A stretch of 28,302 nt of DNA from Clostridia bacterium (GTDB lineage: Bacteria > Bacillota > Clostridia > Oscillospirales > Ruminococcaceae): positions 1 to 28,302 of the forward strand of contig JAGKVC010000018.1 of the NCBI GenBank assembly GCA_021152595.1, given 5' to 3'. Below are positions 1-8,179 of the stretch, in pieces (position 1 is the stretch's first letter; each line of letters starts with the position of its first letter). Under the pieces are notes generated by a model. That model did no database searches. It saw only the letters and a list, made by a program, of their open reading frames with translations, and was not told where the DNA came from. The position numbers were made by a program, and so were the translations under genes.

Positions 1-2507
1 ACATCGACCTTGCCGCTGCAATTCACATCGCCGATCATCGGGACAAACGCATCTGTGACGGTTGTTTCGGGATCGGTTTCCGGTGCTTCCGTGACCGTTG
101 TCGTGACGGTCGTTTCGGTTGTTGTAGTGACCGGATCTGTGGCGGTTGTCGTGACGGCAGTTGTCACGGCAGGATCTTCCGGCAGGAGCAGCACGGTATA
201 GCAGATGCAGTTGCCGTTCATATTGTTGCTGCCGAGCGAAACAGTCTCACCGGCGCGGAACAGCTTTTCATAGATCGCAAAAACGACCTCATTGCTGCAA
301 ACTGCAGTCTGATCGGTGCGCGTATAGTCGCTGAGCCACGGCGGTGTTTTGCCTGCATCCTCGACTCTGGTATCGAGCGCAATGCAGACGGTAATATCCT
401 GCGCAGCGGTGAATTCGGCGTAATCGGAGAACACATTTTTCGCGTTGCAGGGCGTGATGATTTGTTCCGCGCCGTTCAGGGATTCCGGCAGGGCAGCGAA
501 TGTGAAATCGCGGTCACCGTAGACCTGCGAGCCGACCTTCGCATTGTCCGCGAGAACCCAGTCATTCGGATAGGCGGTGTCCGCGATCAGCAGATTCCGG
601 AACAGTCTGCCGTTGACGGGCAGCGCATCCCTGCCGAAGACGAAGCTGTCGGCATTGAGCAGATAGCCCGAGCCGCCCGTGAATCTGAGATAGAGATTAT
701 GCTGACCGGAGAGCGTCGGGATTGTCCACGAAACGGTCTGATAGTCGTCGTAGCCGCTTGTGCCTGCAAACTGAACGGATGCATCGGGCGAACCGGATAT
801 GCCGTCGAGATACAGCTCAATACCTGCCGCATTGCCGGAAAGCACAGCGCTGAGCGAGCGTGCGCCCGTGCCGAAATCGACCTTGCGGAACATGATATAG
901 TCGCCGTTTTCGACAAAGCCGATGTTCGCGCCGCCGGATGCGGATGCATTCTCCTCGGTCTGGATGCCCTCCTGCGAGAGATAGGATTCCGCCTCGATTG
1001 TCTCGAATGCAGAGACCGCCTCGACCTTTTCGACATCGGTCGGGGATTGCTTCACAACGCCGGCAGGGAATGCATCGACCGTCAGATCATTGATATAATA
1101 CTCAATGTTCATGTAGCCCTGACCGCAGTAGTCGCCGCGGTAATCTTCCGGATCATTCGGATCGAGTCCGCGCGCCAGCTCCCATGCATCCTCCATGCCG
1201 TCGCGGTCCTTGTCGGTGATCTGCGGCGAATTGACCGCAGCAGGATACTGATAGGTTACGCCGCATTTGATATTGTATTTTGTGAGATTGGCTTCCGAGC
1301 CGTCGAAAGCCGCTGTGCCGCTGCACTGACCTGTGCCGTTTTTCGCATCAGCGGCGCACTGTCTGTCGATCGCGGTGCGCTGATCGGGCGAGATGCCGTT
1401 GCCTGCGAAGCTGACAACATGGTCAAAGGATGCCGCCGCGCTCTCACAGGTCGTCGCCGTCGAGACATTTTCACCGTCCACGATTGTCTGGAAGGCGGTG
1501 CCGCTGTAGAGATTATTTTTCGTGATGCCGATGCCGTCCTTGACGGTGACGCCTGCCCAGTTATCGCCGGTGATGCCGTTGACCGATCCGTCCTTATTGA
1601 ACATGCGGTTGCCCTGACAGAATACCTTGAAATTCTGCGGACTGGTTGTGCTGTCCACATACATCCAGTGATAGCCGCCGGTTGTGGAGTTGCCTGCTTT
1701 CAGCGTATTGTTGACATAATTGAGGTGCCCGATTGTGCCGTAGGCGGTCTGATAGCCCCAGTCATAGATGACATTGTTCGTAAAATCGGCGGTTTTCTGC
1801 TGGGGGACCTTGCCGCGGAAATTCCGCGAAACATTGTGGATGATGAGATTATGGTCGAAGGTGAGCCAGCCGTTTCCGAGCATGATGCCGAAGCCGTGGA
1901 GACCTTTTTTGTGTCCGCCCCACGAATCTGCCGGACCGAGAACGGAATACTGCACCGTGTAATATTCGTTATTGGAATAGAGTCCCCATTGCTCATCGGT
2001 TGTCCAGCCCATAGAGCAGTGGTCGATGATGGAATTGGAGCCCTTTGCGCCGCCCCATGCGTCATTGCCGGAGCTTGTTGCGGCATAGGGACCGGGGCGC
2101 GAGCTGATAAACCGGCAGATGATATTGTCGCCGGACATGCCCATTTTATAATTCTTCAATGTGATGCCGGAGCCGCCCGGCGCAGTCTGACCGGCAATGG
2201 TGACATTGCTCGAGCAGAGGATATTGCCCTTGAGCTCGATCGTTCCGCTGACATCGAAAACGACGATTCTGCCGGATTTGCTGACTGCGTCGCGGAAGGA
2301 GCCCTCGCCGCTGTCATTGAGATTGGTCACATGATATACCTCGCCGCCTCTGCCGCCGGTTGCATATTTTCCGGCACCGACAGCGCCCGGAAAGGCGAGG
2401 AGCTTTGCTGCAGCAGCGGTCTGTACCGGAAAGATGCCGCCTGCCGCCGAGAGCAGAACCGTGCATGCCGCAAGCAAAGAGGTGATTTTTCTGTATCTTT
2501 GTTTCAT
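1..2507 (-). CDS. Dockerin-bearing pectate lyase (PL1), C-terminus cut by window edge
   Basis: Secreted pectate lyase that would cleave homogalacturonan by beta-elimination. The frame is open from ATG 2507 to base 1 (835 codons, no stop), so the C-terminus lies outside. In order: signal peptide (about 1-33, ending TAAAA); PL1 beta-helix (about 35-400), seen in FPGAVGAGKYATGGRGGE, VTIAGQTAPGG and IDHCSMGWTTDEQ near residue 160, with a basic SRNFRGKVP segment; a CBM6-like module (about 500-625: IEAESYL, VENGDYIMF, LNADSFVF); a module shared with the PL11 and CE8 neighbours (about 630-775: YGDR, LDTRV, PPWLS); a Thr-rich linker (about 777-816); and the start of a dockerin (GDVNCSGKVD). The start is set by AAAGGA nine bases upstream; ATG 2517 is in another frame with no spacing to that site. 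PL1 is confident, the CBM6 call moderately so. Confidence 0.9.
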   Translation of the reverse strand, partial: MKQRYRKITSLLAACTVLLSAAGGIFPVQTAAAAKLLAFPGAVGAGKYATGGRGGEVYHVTNLNDSGEGSFRDAVSKSGRIVVFDVSGTIELKGNILCSSNVTIAGQTAPGGSGITLKNYKMGMSGDNIICRFISSRPGPYAATSSGNDAWGGAKGSNSIIDHCSMGWTTDEQWGLYSNNEYYTVQYSVLGPADSWGGHKKGLHGFGIMLGNGWLTFDHNLIIHNVSRNFRGKVPQQKTADFTNNVIYDWGYQTAYGTIGHLNYVNNTLKAGNSTTGGYHWMYVDSTTSPQNFKVFCQGNRMFNKDGSVNGITGDNWAGVTVKDGIGITKNNLYSGTAFQTIVDGENVSTATTCESAAASFDHVVSFAGNGISPDQRTAIDRQCAADAKNGTGQCSGTAAFDGSEANLTKYNIKCGVTYQYPAAVNSPQITDKDRDGMEDAWELARGLDPNDPEDYRGDYCGQGYMNIEYYINDLTVDAFPAGVVKQSPTDVEKVEAVSAFETIEAESYLSQEGIQTEENASASGGANIGFVENGDYIMFRKVDFGTGARSLSAVLSGNAAGIELYLDGISGSPDASVQFAGTSGYDDYQTVSWTIPTLSGQHNLYLRFTGGSGYLLNADSFVFGRDALPVNGRLFRNLLIADTAYPNDWVLADNAKVGSQVYGDRDFTFAALPESLNGAEQIITPCNAKNVFSDYAEFTAAQDITVCIALDTRVEDAGKTPPWLSDYTRTDQTAVCSNEVVFAIYEKLFRAGETVSLGSNNMNGNCICYTVLLLPEDPAVTTAVTTTATDPVTTTTETTVTTTVTEAPETDPETTVTDAFVPMIGDVNCSGKVD

Positions 2508-2538
2508 CGGATTTCATCCTTTCCCCAAATCAGATCAA

Positions 2539-2553
2539 AGCGGATTATCCGCT
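2539..2553. promoter_or_regulatory. Palindrome at the PL1 transcription start, candidate operator
   Basis: AGCGGATTATCCGCT is a perfect dyad around its central base. It sits at about +1 to +15 of the predicted transcript, where a bound repressor would block initiation. AGCGGATA half-sites also flank the PL11 promoter. A 5'-UTR hairpin is the alternative reading. Confidence 0.4.
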
Positions 2554-2559
2554 GCTTTT

Positions 2560-2588
2560 ATCATAACACAATCTGTCGGAGCCGTCAA
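2560..2588 (-). promoter_or_regulatory. Promoter of the PL1 pectate lyase gene
   Basis: On the minus strand TTGACG (2583-2588) and TATGAT (2560-2565) are 17 bp apart, a near-consensus sigma-A promoter. It lies 53 bases upstream of the chosen ATG and is surrounded by dyads (see the operator candidate and the findings). Confidence 0.75.
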
Positions 2589-2723
2589 TCACGATTCCGC
2601 GAATCTTTATGTCAGATTGTGTTTTTCTGCCTGTCTATTATGAAAAACTGAAGATTCCGTGAAGATCCCGTGAAACCGTCCGGAATTTCACATAACTGTC
2701 ACGGCGGATGCGTATAATAACAT

Positions 2724-2785
2724 CAACGCCTGCTCAGACCGTGCGCGAAATTCGCGCGCAGATAAAAGATCTGAAGCAGGCGTTG
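2724..2785. repeat. Nested inverted repeat between lipoprotein and pectate lyase genes
   Basis: Arms CAACGCCTGCTCAGA (2724-2738) and TCTGAAGCAGGCGTTG (2770-2785) pair over 15 bp with one bulged base. Inside is a second dyad, GCGCGAA/TTCGCGC (2743-2757). It begins six bases past the lipoprotein stop and is probably that gene's transcript end, although no T-run follows on either strand. Confidence 0.5.
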
Positions 2786-2791
2786 TCAATT

Positions 2792-3712
2792 CTATTGTAT
2801 CACGACGGGCTTGATTTGCTCAGCAAAGACCGTGCCCCTGAGCAGATCCTTCCGTTCGGACTGCTGCACGACAGCGTCGAATTCCAGCGTGCGCGGAGAG
2901 GTTTCATAGTAGGTCGCGTAGTAGACGGTGCCGTCGAGAAAGACGAGTGCGGCATCGCCCCAGTTTGTCTGTGTGTTCGCGTCATAGGTTGCCGCGTAAA
3001 TGTTAAAGAGGCAGCTTCCGATCCGGACGCCGTCCTCGCCGTTATAGGTCAGGATGCCGGTTTCCGGATCAAAGACCATCGTCTCGCCGAGTCTGCCGTT
3101 TTTGGAGGATTGCAGCTTCCAAGAGCCGAAAAGCTCGGAATTGATTTTGCCGTCTGCCGGAATATAATGCTCAGTTGCGAGCGGCAGGCGCGCGTCGTCA
3201 TTTTTCTCTGCCGCGGAATGAATGACCGCATCACAGTCCGCGATCATCGCCTCATATTCCCTGCGCAGAACGCCGTTCGAGGGCTCCGTGCGCCGCGGAT
3301 AGACCGCGCAGAGAAATTCATCGCCGGAGACGCCGAGAATCAGCTCAGGAGTCGGTTTTTTCGCACCGACATCCTCTGCCGGACGGTATTCCACGGAAAA
3401 GAGCGAGCTGGATGAAGTGCCGCGCTCAAAGCAGGCAAGGCAGTAGACCGTTGTGCCGCGGATCAGAAATCTGGATTCCCATTCCTTCGGGAACGTCATG
3501 CTGTAATCGCCGTTGTGAAAGCTCCAGAGATAGCCGGATTCGGTTTCTGTCAGCTCGGATTCATCGTCCACGATCGGAACGATTTTGCCGTCATGGAGCA
3601 TGACCGATCCGGGCGGTATTTCCGCAGCGGCATCATCCGGCTGATCGCCGCAGCCTGTCAGACAAGCCGCCGCGAGACAAAGCCCCGTAAACAGGAACAG
3701 AAAACGGTTCAC
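2792..3712 (-). CDS. Secreted lipoprotein of unknown function
   Basis: I do not recognise the family. From GTG 3712 the product is 306 residues: a short hydrophobic signal sequence ending in a lipobox L18-T19-G20-C21, so the mature protein should be lipid-anchored at Cys21, followed by an acidic, Asp/Glu-rich stretch and a soluble domain with few cysteines. An upstream in-frame GTG at 3721 directly abuts the GAGGGGG ribosome site, whereas GTG 3712 is eight bases from it, so 3712 is chosen. It has its own consensus promoter and appears monocistronic. The middle contains GSWKLQSSKNGRLGETMVFD and TLTYNGE-like strands that resemble small lipocalin-type or DUF beta-barrels, but this is only an impression. 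Its place between pectinase genes does not establish a role in pectin use. Confidence 0.8.
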   Translation of the reverse strand: MNRFLFLFTGLCLAAACLTGCGDQPDDAAAEIPPGSVMLHDGKIVPIVDDESELTETESGYLWSFHNGDYSMTFPKEWESRFLIRGTTVYCLACFERGTSSSSLFSVEYRPAEDVGAKKPTPELILGVSGDEFLCAVYPRRTEPSNGVLRREYEAMIADCDAVIHSAAEKNDDARLPLATEHYIPADGKINSELFGSWKLQSSKNGRLGETMVFDPETGILTYNGEDGVRIGSCLFNIYAATYDANTQTNWGDAALVFLDGTVYYATYYETSPRTLEFDAVVQQSERKDLLRGTVFAEQIKPVVIQ

Positions 3713-3763
3713 AGCAAACACCCCCTCAGTATTTCTGCGGTATCTGTTTTGATAGATATTTTC

Positions 3764-3792
3764 AGTATAGCATGAAAACCCGAATCTGTCAA
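3764..3792 (-). promoter_or_regulatory. Consensus promoter of the lipoprotein gene
   Basis: TTGACA (3787-3792) and TATACT (3764-3769) on the minus strand are separated by exactly 17 bp. Two tandem hairpin repeats lie immediately upstream of the -35 box. Confidence 0.8.
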
Positions 3793-3802
3793 GTGCCGGT
3801 CG

Positions 3803-3837
3803 GTCGGCAGTACCGACAGCCAGTCGGCAGTGCCGAC
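3803..3837. repeat. Two tandem GTCGG-N5-CCGAC dyads upstream of a promoter
   Basis: GTCGGCAGTACCGAC (3803-3817) and GTCGGCAGTGCCGAC (3823-3837) are near-identical inverted repeats with a 20 bp period, about two helical turns. They end 11 bp upstream of the -35 box of the lipoprotein promoter, a typical place for paired activator sites. No T-run follows on either strand, so a terminator is less likely. The rest of the 3713-4065 intergenic stretch holds only the two promoters and an AT-rich segment. Confidence 0.5.
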
Positions 3838-4000
3838 AGCCGTTATTCTATAGCTGCCGCAGAACCATTCTGCTATTGAGCGCGATGTACTGAACAGATT
3901 TCATACTCGGAAAAGAGAACTGAAACAGCAAAGAGTTTTTGCCGGATAAGGTTTATTTTTCATTTTGCATTTTCATATCGAATATGCTATCTCATCCATC

Positions 4001-4029
4001 TTGCTTTTTGTGAGATGATATGCTATAAT
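4001..4029 (+). promoter_or_regulatory. Promoter of the aldo/keto reductase gene
   Basis: TTGCTT (4001-4006), a 17 bp spacer and TATAAT (4024-4029). ATCTCA (3989-3994) and TGAGAT (4011-4016) form an inverted repeat around the -35 box, and ATATGCTAT occurs directly at 3982-3990 and 4018-4026. Confidence 0.75.
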
Positions 4030-4065
4030 AAGGCAACAGATTTTATCAGGAAGGAAGTGTCGGTG

Positions 4066-5265
4066 ATGCAATACCGGAAGCTCCGGAACGGCAAGCCTGT
4101 TTCCCTGCTCGGTTACGGCTGCATGCGATTCCGAAAGAATAACGGCAAGGTGATCATGGATAAGGCAGAGCGCGAGGTCATGCAGGCGATCCGCTGCGGT
4201 GTCAATTATTTTGATACGGCGTATGTCTATCCGGGCAATGAGGAGGCGCTCGGAAAGATTGTGGAGAAGAATCACTGCCGCGAAAAGATCATGATTGCGA
4301 CCAAACTGCCGTATTATCTTGTGAAATCGCCGGAAGCGATCGACCGCTTTTTCAGGGAGCAGCTTGCGCGTCTGCGGACGGATTATATCGACTGCTACCT
4401 GATCCACATGCTCAGCGATCTCCAGTCGTGGGAGCGCATGAAATCGTTTGGCATTGAGGAGTGGATTGCCGCGCGCAAGCGTGAGGGCAGCATCCGGCAG
4501 ATCGGCTTCTCATTTCACGGCAGCACGGATACCTTCATCGAGCTGATCGACGCCTATGACTGGGATTTCTGCCAGATCCAGTATAATTATCTGGATGAGC
4601 ATACGCAGGCAGGACGGCGCGGTCTGCAATATGCGGCGAAAAAGGGGATACCGGTCATCATCATGGAGCCCCTGCGCGGCGGTAGACTTGTGAATCATCT
4701 GCCCGAGGAGGCGAAAAAGGCGATTGCGGATTATCCGGTGAAGTGTTCTCCTGCGGAATGGGGACTGCGCTGGCTCTGGGAGCAGCCCGAGGTGACCTGC
4801 GTGCTGTCCGGCATGAACTCGATGGAGATGCTGAAGGAGAATGTCCGGATTGCGCATTCGGTGCAGGCAGGGGAATTCACCGCGCAGGATCACGCACTGA
4901 TCCGGCAGGTGCGCGATGCGATCCGGCGTGCGGCAAAGGTCGGATGTACCGGCTGCGGATACTGCATGCCATGTCCGCACGGCGTGGATATCCCGACAAC
5001 ATTCAGCTGCTATAATAAGATGTTCCTTGAAAAGAAAAATTCGGCACGCCGTGAGTATTTTCAGGTAACGTCATTCAAGAAGCAGCGCAGCGATATGACG
5101 CAGTGTGTCGGATGCGGCAAATGTGAGCGGCACTGTCCGCAGCATATCGAGATCCGCAGGGAACTGAAAAACGCCGAGAAAGCACTGCTCCCGGCACCAG
5201 TCAAGCTGATTTTCACCGTTGCAAACAAGATTGCGAATTACGGCGGCAAAGCGAAGAAATCATAA
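4066..5265 (+). CDS. Aldo/keto reductase with C-terminal ferredoxin-type 4Fe-4S motifs
   Basis: A 399-residue cytoplasmic oxidoreductase of the family joining an AKR barrel to an iron-sulfur tail (COG1453 type). The AKR tetrad is visible as D50 and Y55 (FDTAYVYPGNEE), K80 (IATKLP) and H114 (YLIHM). Two cysteine clusters follow: C294, C297, C300, C303 (CTGCGYCMPCPHGVDIP), then C347, C350, C353, C357 (CVGCGKCERHCPQ). This suggests electron exchange with ferredoxin as well as or instead of NAD(P)H; the substrate is unknown. ATG 4066 is chosen because AGGAAGGAAG ends eight bases upstream; an in-frame ATG at 4015 would lie upstream of the -10 box. It is single, with its own promoter and terminator, between pectinase genes. 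A role in uronate or rhamnose metabolism is possible but unsupported. Confidence 0.92.
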   Translation: MQYRKLRNGKPVSLLGYGCMRFRKNNGKVIMDKAEREVMQAIRCGVNYFDTAYVYPGNEEALGKIVEKNHCREKIMIATKLPYYLVKSPEAIDRFFREQLARLRTDYIDCYLIHMLSDLQSWERMKSFGIEEWIAARKREGSIRQIGFSFHGSTDTFIELIDAYDWDFCQIQYNYLDEHTQAGRRGLQYAAKKGIPVIIMEPLRGGRLVNHLPEEAKKAIADYPVKCSPAEWGLRWLWEQPEVTCVLSGMNSMEMLKENVRIAHSVQAGEFTAQDHALIRQVRDAIRRAAKVGCTGCGYCMPCPHGVDIPTTFSCYNKMFLEKKNSARREYFQVTSFKKQRSDMTQCVGCGKCERHCPQHIEIRRELKNAEKALLPAPVKLIFTVANKIANYGGKAKKS

Positions 5266-5273
5266 CTGCAAAT

Positions 5274-5318
5274 AAAAAGACAGTCCGGCGGGAGAGGGTT
5301 CCGCGGACTGTCTTTTTT
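5274..5318. terminator. Bidirectional intrinsic terminator between convergent genes
   Basis: AAAAAGACAGTCCG (5274-5287) pairs perfectly with CGGACTGTCTTTTT (5304-5317). The A-run on one side and the T-run on the other give a U-tract in both directions. It serves the aldo/keto reductase (plus) and the PL11 gene (minus), whose stop is 30 bases away. Confidence 0.9.
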
Positions 5319-5347
5319 CGATTTGATTCAGCGTGTCAGGTGCGCTG

Positions 5348-7969
5348 TCAGATATTCGGGATGAGCTTTGCGATATATTGCAGCAGGATGATGAGATCAT
5401 CGCGTGTGCGGTTGCCGTCGTTGTTGCAGTCTGCGTTGAGGAGTCCCTGCGCAGTGACCTTTGCAGTGGCATCCTCCGCGATCAGTCTTGCAAGCAGAAC
5501 CGAATCGGAGACATCGACGATCCTGTTGCAGTTGACATCGCCGCGCAGGAGTTCAGCAGGTGCTTCTGCGGTTTCAGTAGTGGTGGTGACGGTCGTTTCG
5601 GAAGTGGTGACGGTCGTTTCAGCGGTGGTGACGGTTGTGACAGTCGTCGTGACCGCCGCAGCCTCCCTGACAAACACGGTGTAATTGACGACTGTTCCGC
5701 TCATGCCGTTTGTGCCGAGCGTGACGGTTTCGCCGTCGCCGAAGGTCTTTTTATAGACGGAGAATGTGACATCGTTATCGGTTGCAGCGGTCATAGCGGT
5801 TTTCTCCCAGCCGGAGAGCCATGCCGGAACCGTACCGTTTTCCTCGACACGGGTATCGAGCAGGACGAACGTATCAATTTTACCGCCTGCGGTGAACGCG
5901 GCAAGCTCAGCGTCGGTATTCTTGGAATTGCATGCGGATTCGATGACCTCCGCGCCCCTGAGTTCCTCCGGAACGGTGATGTAGGTATATGCTCTGTCGC
6001 CGAAGACGGTGCTGCCGACTGCCGCGCCCTGTTCCGCGAGCTTCCAGCCGGATTCATTTGCAGTATCCTTGATTTGCAGATTCTTGACATATTTGCCGTT
6101 GAGGATCACAGGCTCGGGCGGCGTATAGGGTGCCGCAGAATTGTTCAGCCTGATCTTCGGACGGGCGGGGAGCGGTGCATCGCTGCCGAGATAGTAACTT
6201 GTGTGCGGCGGCTGATTGTAGGAGGACTGCTCACAGCAGTTCTGCGCGCGGTACTGCATATCGTGCATCAGATTGGTCAGCCGGACAGATGTCGCGGCTG
6301 TTGTACACCAGATGCGCAGCTTTCTGTTATCCGATGTGCGCATGATCAGTTCCTCGCGCCAGTCACCGAAGAGGTCGGCGGTCAGGCAGGGGACAGCCTT
6401 CGTGCTGTTGTTAGATTCGCAGCCGTTGGCGGTGAAGATCTGCTGGATCGTGTTGGCATCCTTCATTTTGGTAATGCCGGTGCCGGAGAGCATTTCGCGC
6501 TCGAGATCGCCGTCCCAGTAGATCAGGAAATTCATGGAAAGGCTCTTGCCGGAGATTTTCTCTCCCTTGCTGTTCATGACGGTATTTGCCGGTCTTGCGC
6601 CCCAGAATTCGCCGCCCTTGTTGCCTGCCCAGACATTATCCGCGCAGCATCTTCCGGTATCCTTGTCGCCGTCCTTGTGGAAGATCACCTGACCGTTTCT
6701 CGCGTCAAAGAGCGTGACGCCGTATGTGGGACCGTGTTCATGGCACTGCCACAGCTCAAGTCCCGGGCGTTCCGGCACGAGATCGCCGAGATGCTGTGCA
6801 TCGCCGTGACCTTTTCCGGAGCACCAGAGTCCCTTGCCGTTGTCATCGATGATGCAGTCGCCCATGCAGATCTCCTGTCTGCCGTCGTCGTCCACATCGC
6901 CGACCATGAGATTATGGTTGCCGTTTCCGGCATAGTTCTTGTAATCTTTATTGGTATCAAAAATCCAGCGAACCTTGAGCTTTTTGTTTTCGACATCGAG
7001 CGCGGAGATTGTCATTCTCGTGTAGTATCCGCGGTTATAGATCGCGGAAGGATGCACGCCGTCGAGATAGGCAATGCCGCTGTTGAAGCGATCGACGCGG
7101 TTGCCGTAATTGTCGCCCCACGAGCCGACATTGCCGCGCGGCACGGGGAAGCTGATGGTATCGAGTGCGGCGCCGGTCTGTCCGTCAAAGAGCGTCATAT
7201 ATTCTGCGCCGGAGAGGATATAGCCGCTGCCGTTGCGGTAATCCTTGGAGCCGTCACCGATGACCTTGCCCTTGCCGTCCTTGGAGCCGTCAGCGGTTTT
7301 TGTGATCAGCTCCGCCTTGCCGTCGAGATCGAAATCCGCGACGCACATCTGCGTATAGTGCTGACCTGCGCGGATATTCTTTCCGAGATCAATGCGCCAG
7401 AGCGTTTTGCCCTCGAGCGTCAGGCAGTCGATCAGGACATTGTCCGTCACGCCGGACTGGGAATTATCCGCGGAAGCGCCGTCCCATTTGAGGAAAATCT
7501 CATACTGACCGTCTCCGTCCACATCGCCGAGACAGCAGTCATTCGGCGTATAGCGTACGCCGGGATAATTGAGCGGAATATCAAAATAGTTTGCGCCCGA
7601 GCTGAATTTGCAGTCCTGCGAGCCTGTGACCGTGCCGTTCACGACGGTATCGACGCGGTATTTTGAGTTTGTATTGCCGCCGTTATCCTGATAACAGGTT
7701 GCATCGCCGGATTTGCTCGTATAGATGAGCTGATTGTCGCGGTAGAGCCGGAATTCGGCATCGTCCGCATCATCGGCGTTCCAGCGCCAGCTCACGAACA
7801 TGCCGTTTCCGGATTTGACCGCATAGATGCCGCGGTCGAGGTACTCCATAACTGCGGTTCCGTTTCCGCCGACACCGTATGCAGCGGATGCGGAGAGCGG
7901 TGCCGCGGCTGATGCGCAGAGCATGACCGCCGCAGCCCAGACTGCGGTTTTTCGCATTTTCTGAATCAT
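5348..7969 (-). CDS. Dockerin-bearing rhamnogalacturonan lyase, family PL11
   Basis: An 873-residue secreted lyase that would cut the rhamnogalacturonan I backbone by beta-elimination. The signal peptide (about 1-29) is followed by a PL11 eight-bladed propeller (about 30-615) of the YesW/YesX type. Diagnostic stretches are GDVDGDGQYEIFLKWDGAS, LWRIDLGKNIRAGQHYTQ, ADFDLDGKAELITKTADG and GDVDDDGRQEICMGD; the repeated DxDxDG loops are calcium sites in this family. Residues about 623-768 are the module shared with the PL1 and CE8 enzymes (FGDRAYTY, LLDTRVEE, PAWLSGW). A Thr/Val/Glu linker (about 772-804) leads to a type I dockerin (about 807-873) with two calcium repeats, GDVNCNRIVDVSD and ADCNNDGNRTRDD. 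AAAGGGGG before ATG 7969 fixes the start. Endo versus exo action cannot be decided here. Confidence 0.95.
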   Translation of the reverse strand: MIQKMRKTAVWAAAVMLCASAAAPLSASAAYGVGGNGTAVMEYLDRGIYAVKSGNGMFVSWRWNADDADDAEFRLYRDNQLIYTSKSGDATCYQDNGGNTNSKYRVDTVVNGTVTGSQDCKFSSGANYFDIPLNYPGVRYTPNDCCLGDVDGDGQYEIFLKWDGASADNSQSGVTDNVLIDCLTLEGKTLWRIDLGKNIRAGQHYTQMCVADFDLDGKAELITKTADGSKDGKGKVIGDGSKDYRNGSGYILSGAEYMTLFDGQTGAALDTISFPVPRGNVGSWGDNYGNRVDRFNSGIAYLDGVHPSAIYNRGYYTRMTISALDVENKKLKVRWIFDTNKDYKNYAGNGNHNLMVGDVDDDGRQEICMGDCIIDDNGKGLWCSGKGHGDAQHLGDLVPERPGLELWQCHEHGPTYGVTLFDARNGQVIFHKDGDKDTGRCCADNVWAGNKGGEFWGARPANTVMNSKGEKISGKSLSMNFLIYWDGDLEREMLSGTGITKMKDANTIQQIFTANGCESNNSTKAVPCLTADLFGDWREELIMRTSDNRKLRIWCTTAATSVRLTNLMHDMQYRAQNCCEQSSYNQPPHTSYYLGSDAPLPARPKIRLNNSAAPYTPPEPVILNGKYVKNLQIKDTANESGWKLAEQGAAVGSTVFGDRAYTYITVPEELRGAEVIESACNSKNTDAELAAFTAGGKIDTFVLLDTRVEENGTVPAWLSGWEKTAMTAATDNDVTFSVYKKTFGDGETVTLGTNGMSGTVVNYTVFVREAAAVTTTVTTVTTAETTVTTSETTVTTTTETAEAPAELLRGDVNCNRIVDVSDSVLLARLIAEDATAKVTAQGLLNADCNNDGNRTRDDLIILLQYIAKLIPNI

Positions 7970-8036
7970 AATGATCCCCCTTTATGCATTTCACTTTCCC
8001 TGTTTTTTTCGGGAGCATTCTGTTACTCCCGCTTTT

Positions 8037-8065
8037 ATTATAGCGGATACTGCATCTGATTACAA
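8037..8065 (-). promoter_or_regulatory. Promoter of the PL11 gene, bracketed by an inverted repeat
   Basis: TTGTAA (8060-8065), 17 bp and TATAAT (8037-8042) on the minus strand. AGCGGATA (8042-8049) and TATCCGCT (8071-8078) form an 8 bp inverted repeat, one arm in the spacer next to the -10 box, the other just upstream of the -35 box. A CGGGAG/CTCCCG hairpin (8010-8031) lies in the leader. Confidence 0.75.
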
Positions 8066-8114
8066 TCACATATCCGCTCATTCTCATGACATTTTCGTGC
8101 ATGTTTTGGGAGAG

Positions 8115-8157
8115 AAAAAATCCGCCCCGAGCGGCATGGAGCCGGATCGGAGCGGAT
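8115..8157 (-). terminator. Intrinsic terminator of the pectin methylesterase gene
   Basis: On the minus strand an 11 bp stem (8147-8157 with 8120-8130, one G-U pair) is followed by a run of six T. It starts 22 bases past the CE8 stop codon. Confidence 0.85.
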
Positions 8158-8179
8158 AAATATGATAATATTGCGATAT

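Noticed and set aside
60..180. Repetitive ACG/GTT-rich tract resembling a minisatellite or short repeat array
   Set aside because: It encodes the Thr-rich linker before the dockerin; similar tracts occur at 5570-5650 and 8400-8490 for the same reason.
462..2651. 729-codon plus-strand open frame
   Set aside because: It is antisense to the PL1 gene, has no recognisable domain, and is open because of the codon bias of the real minus-strand gene.
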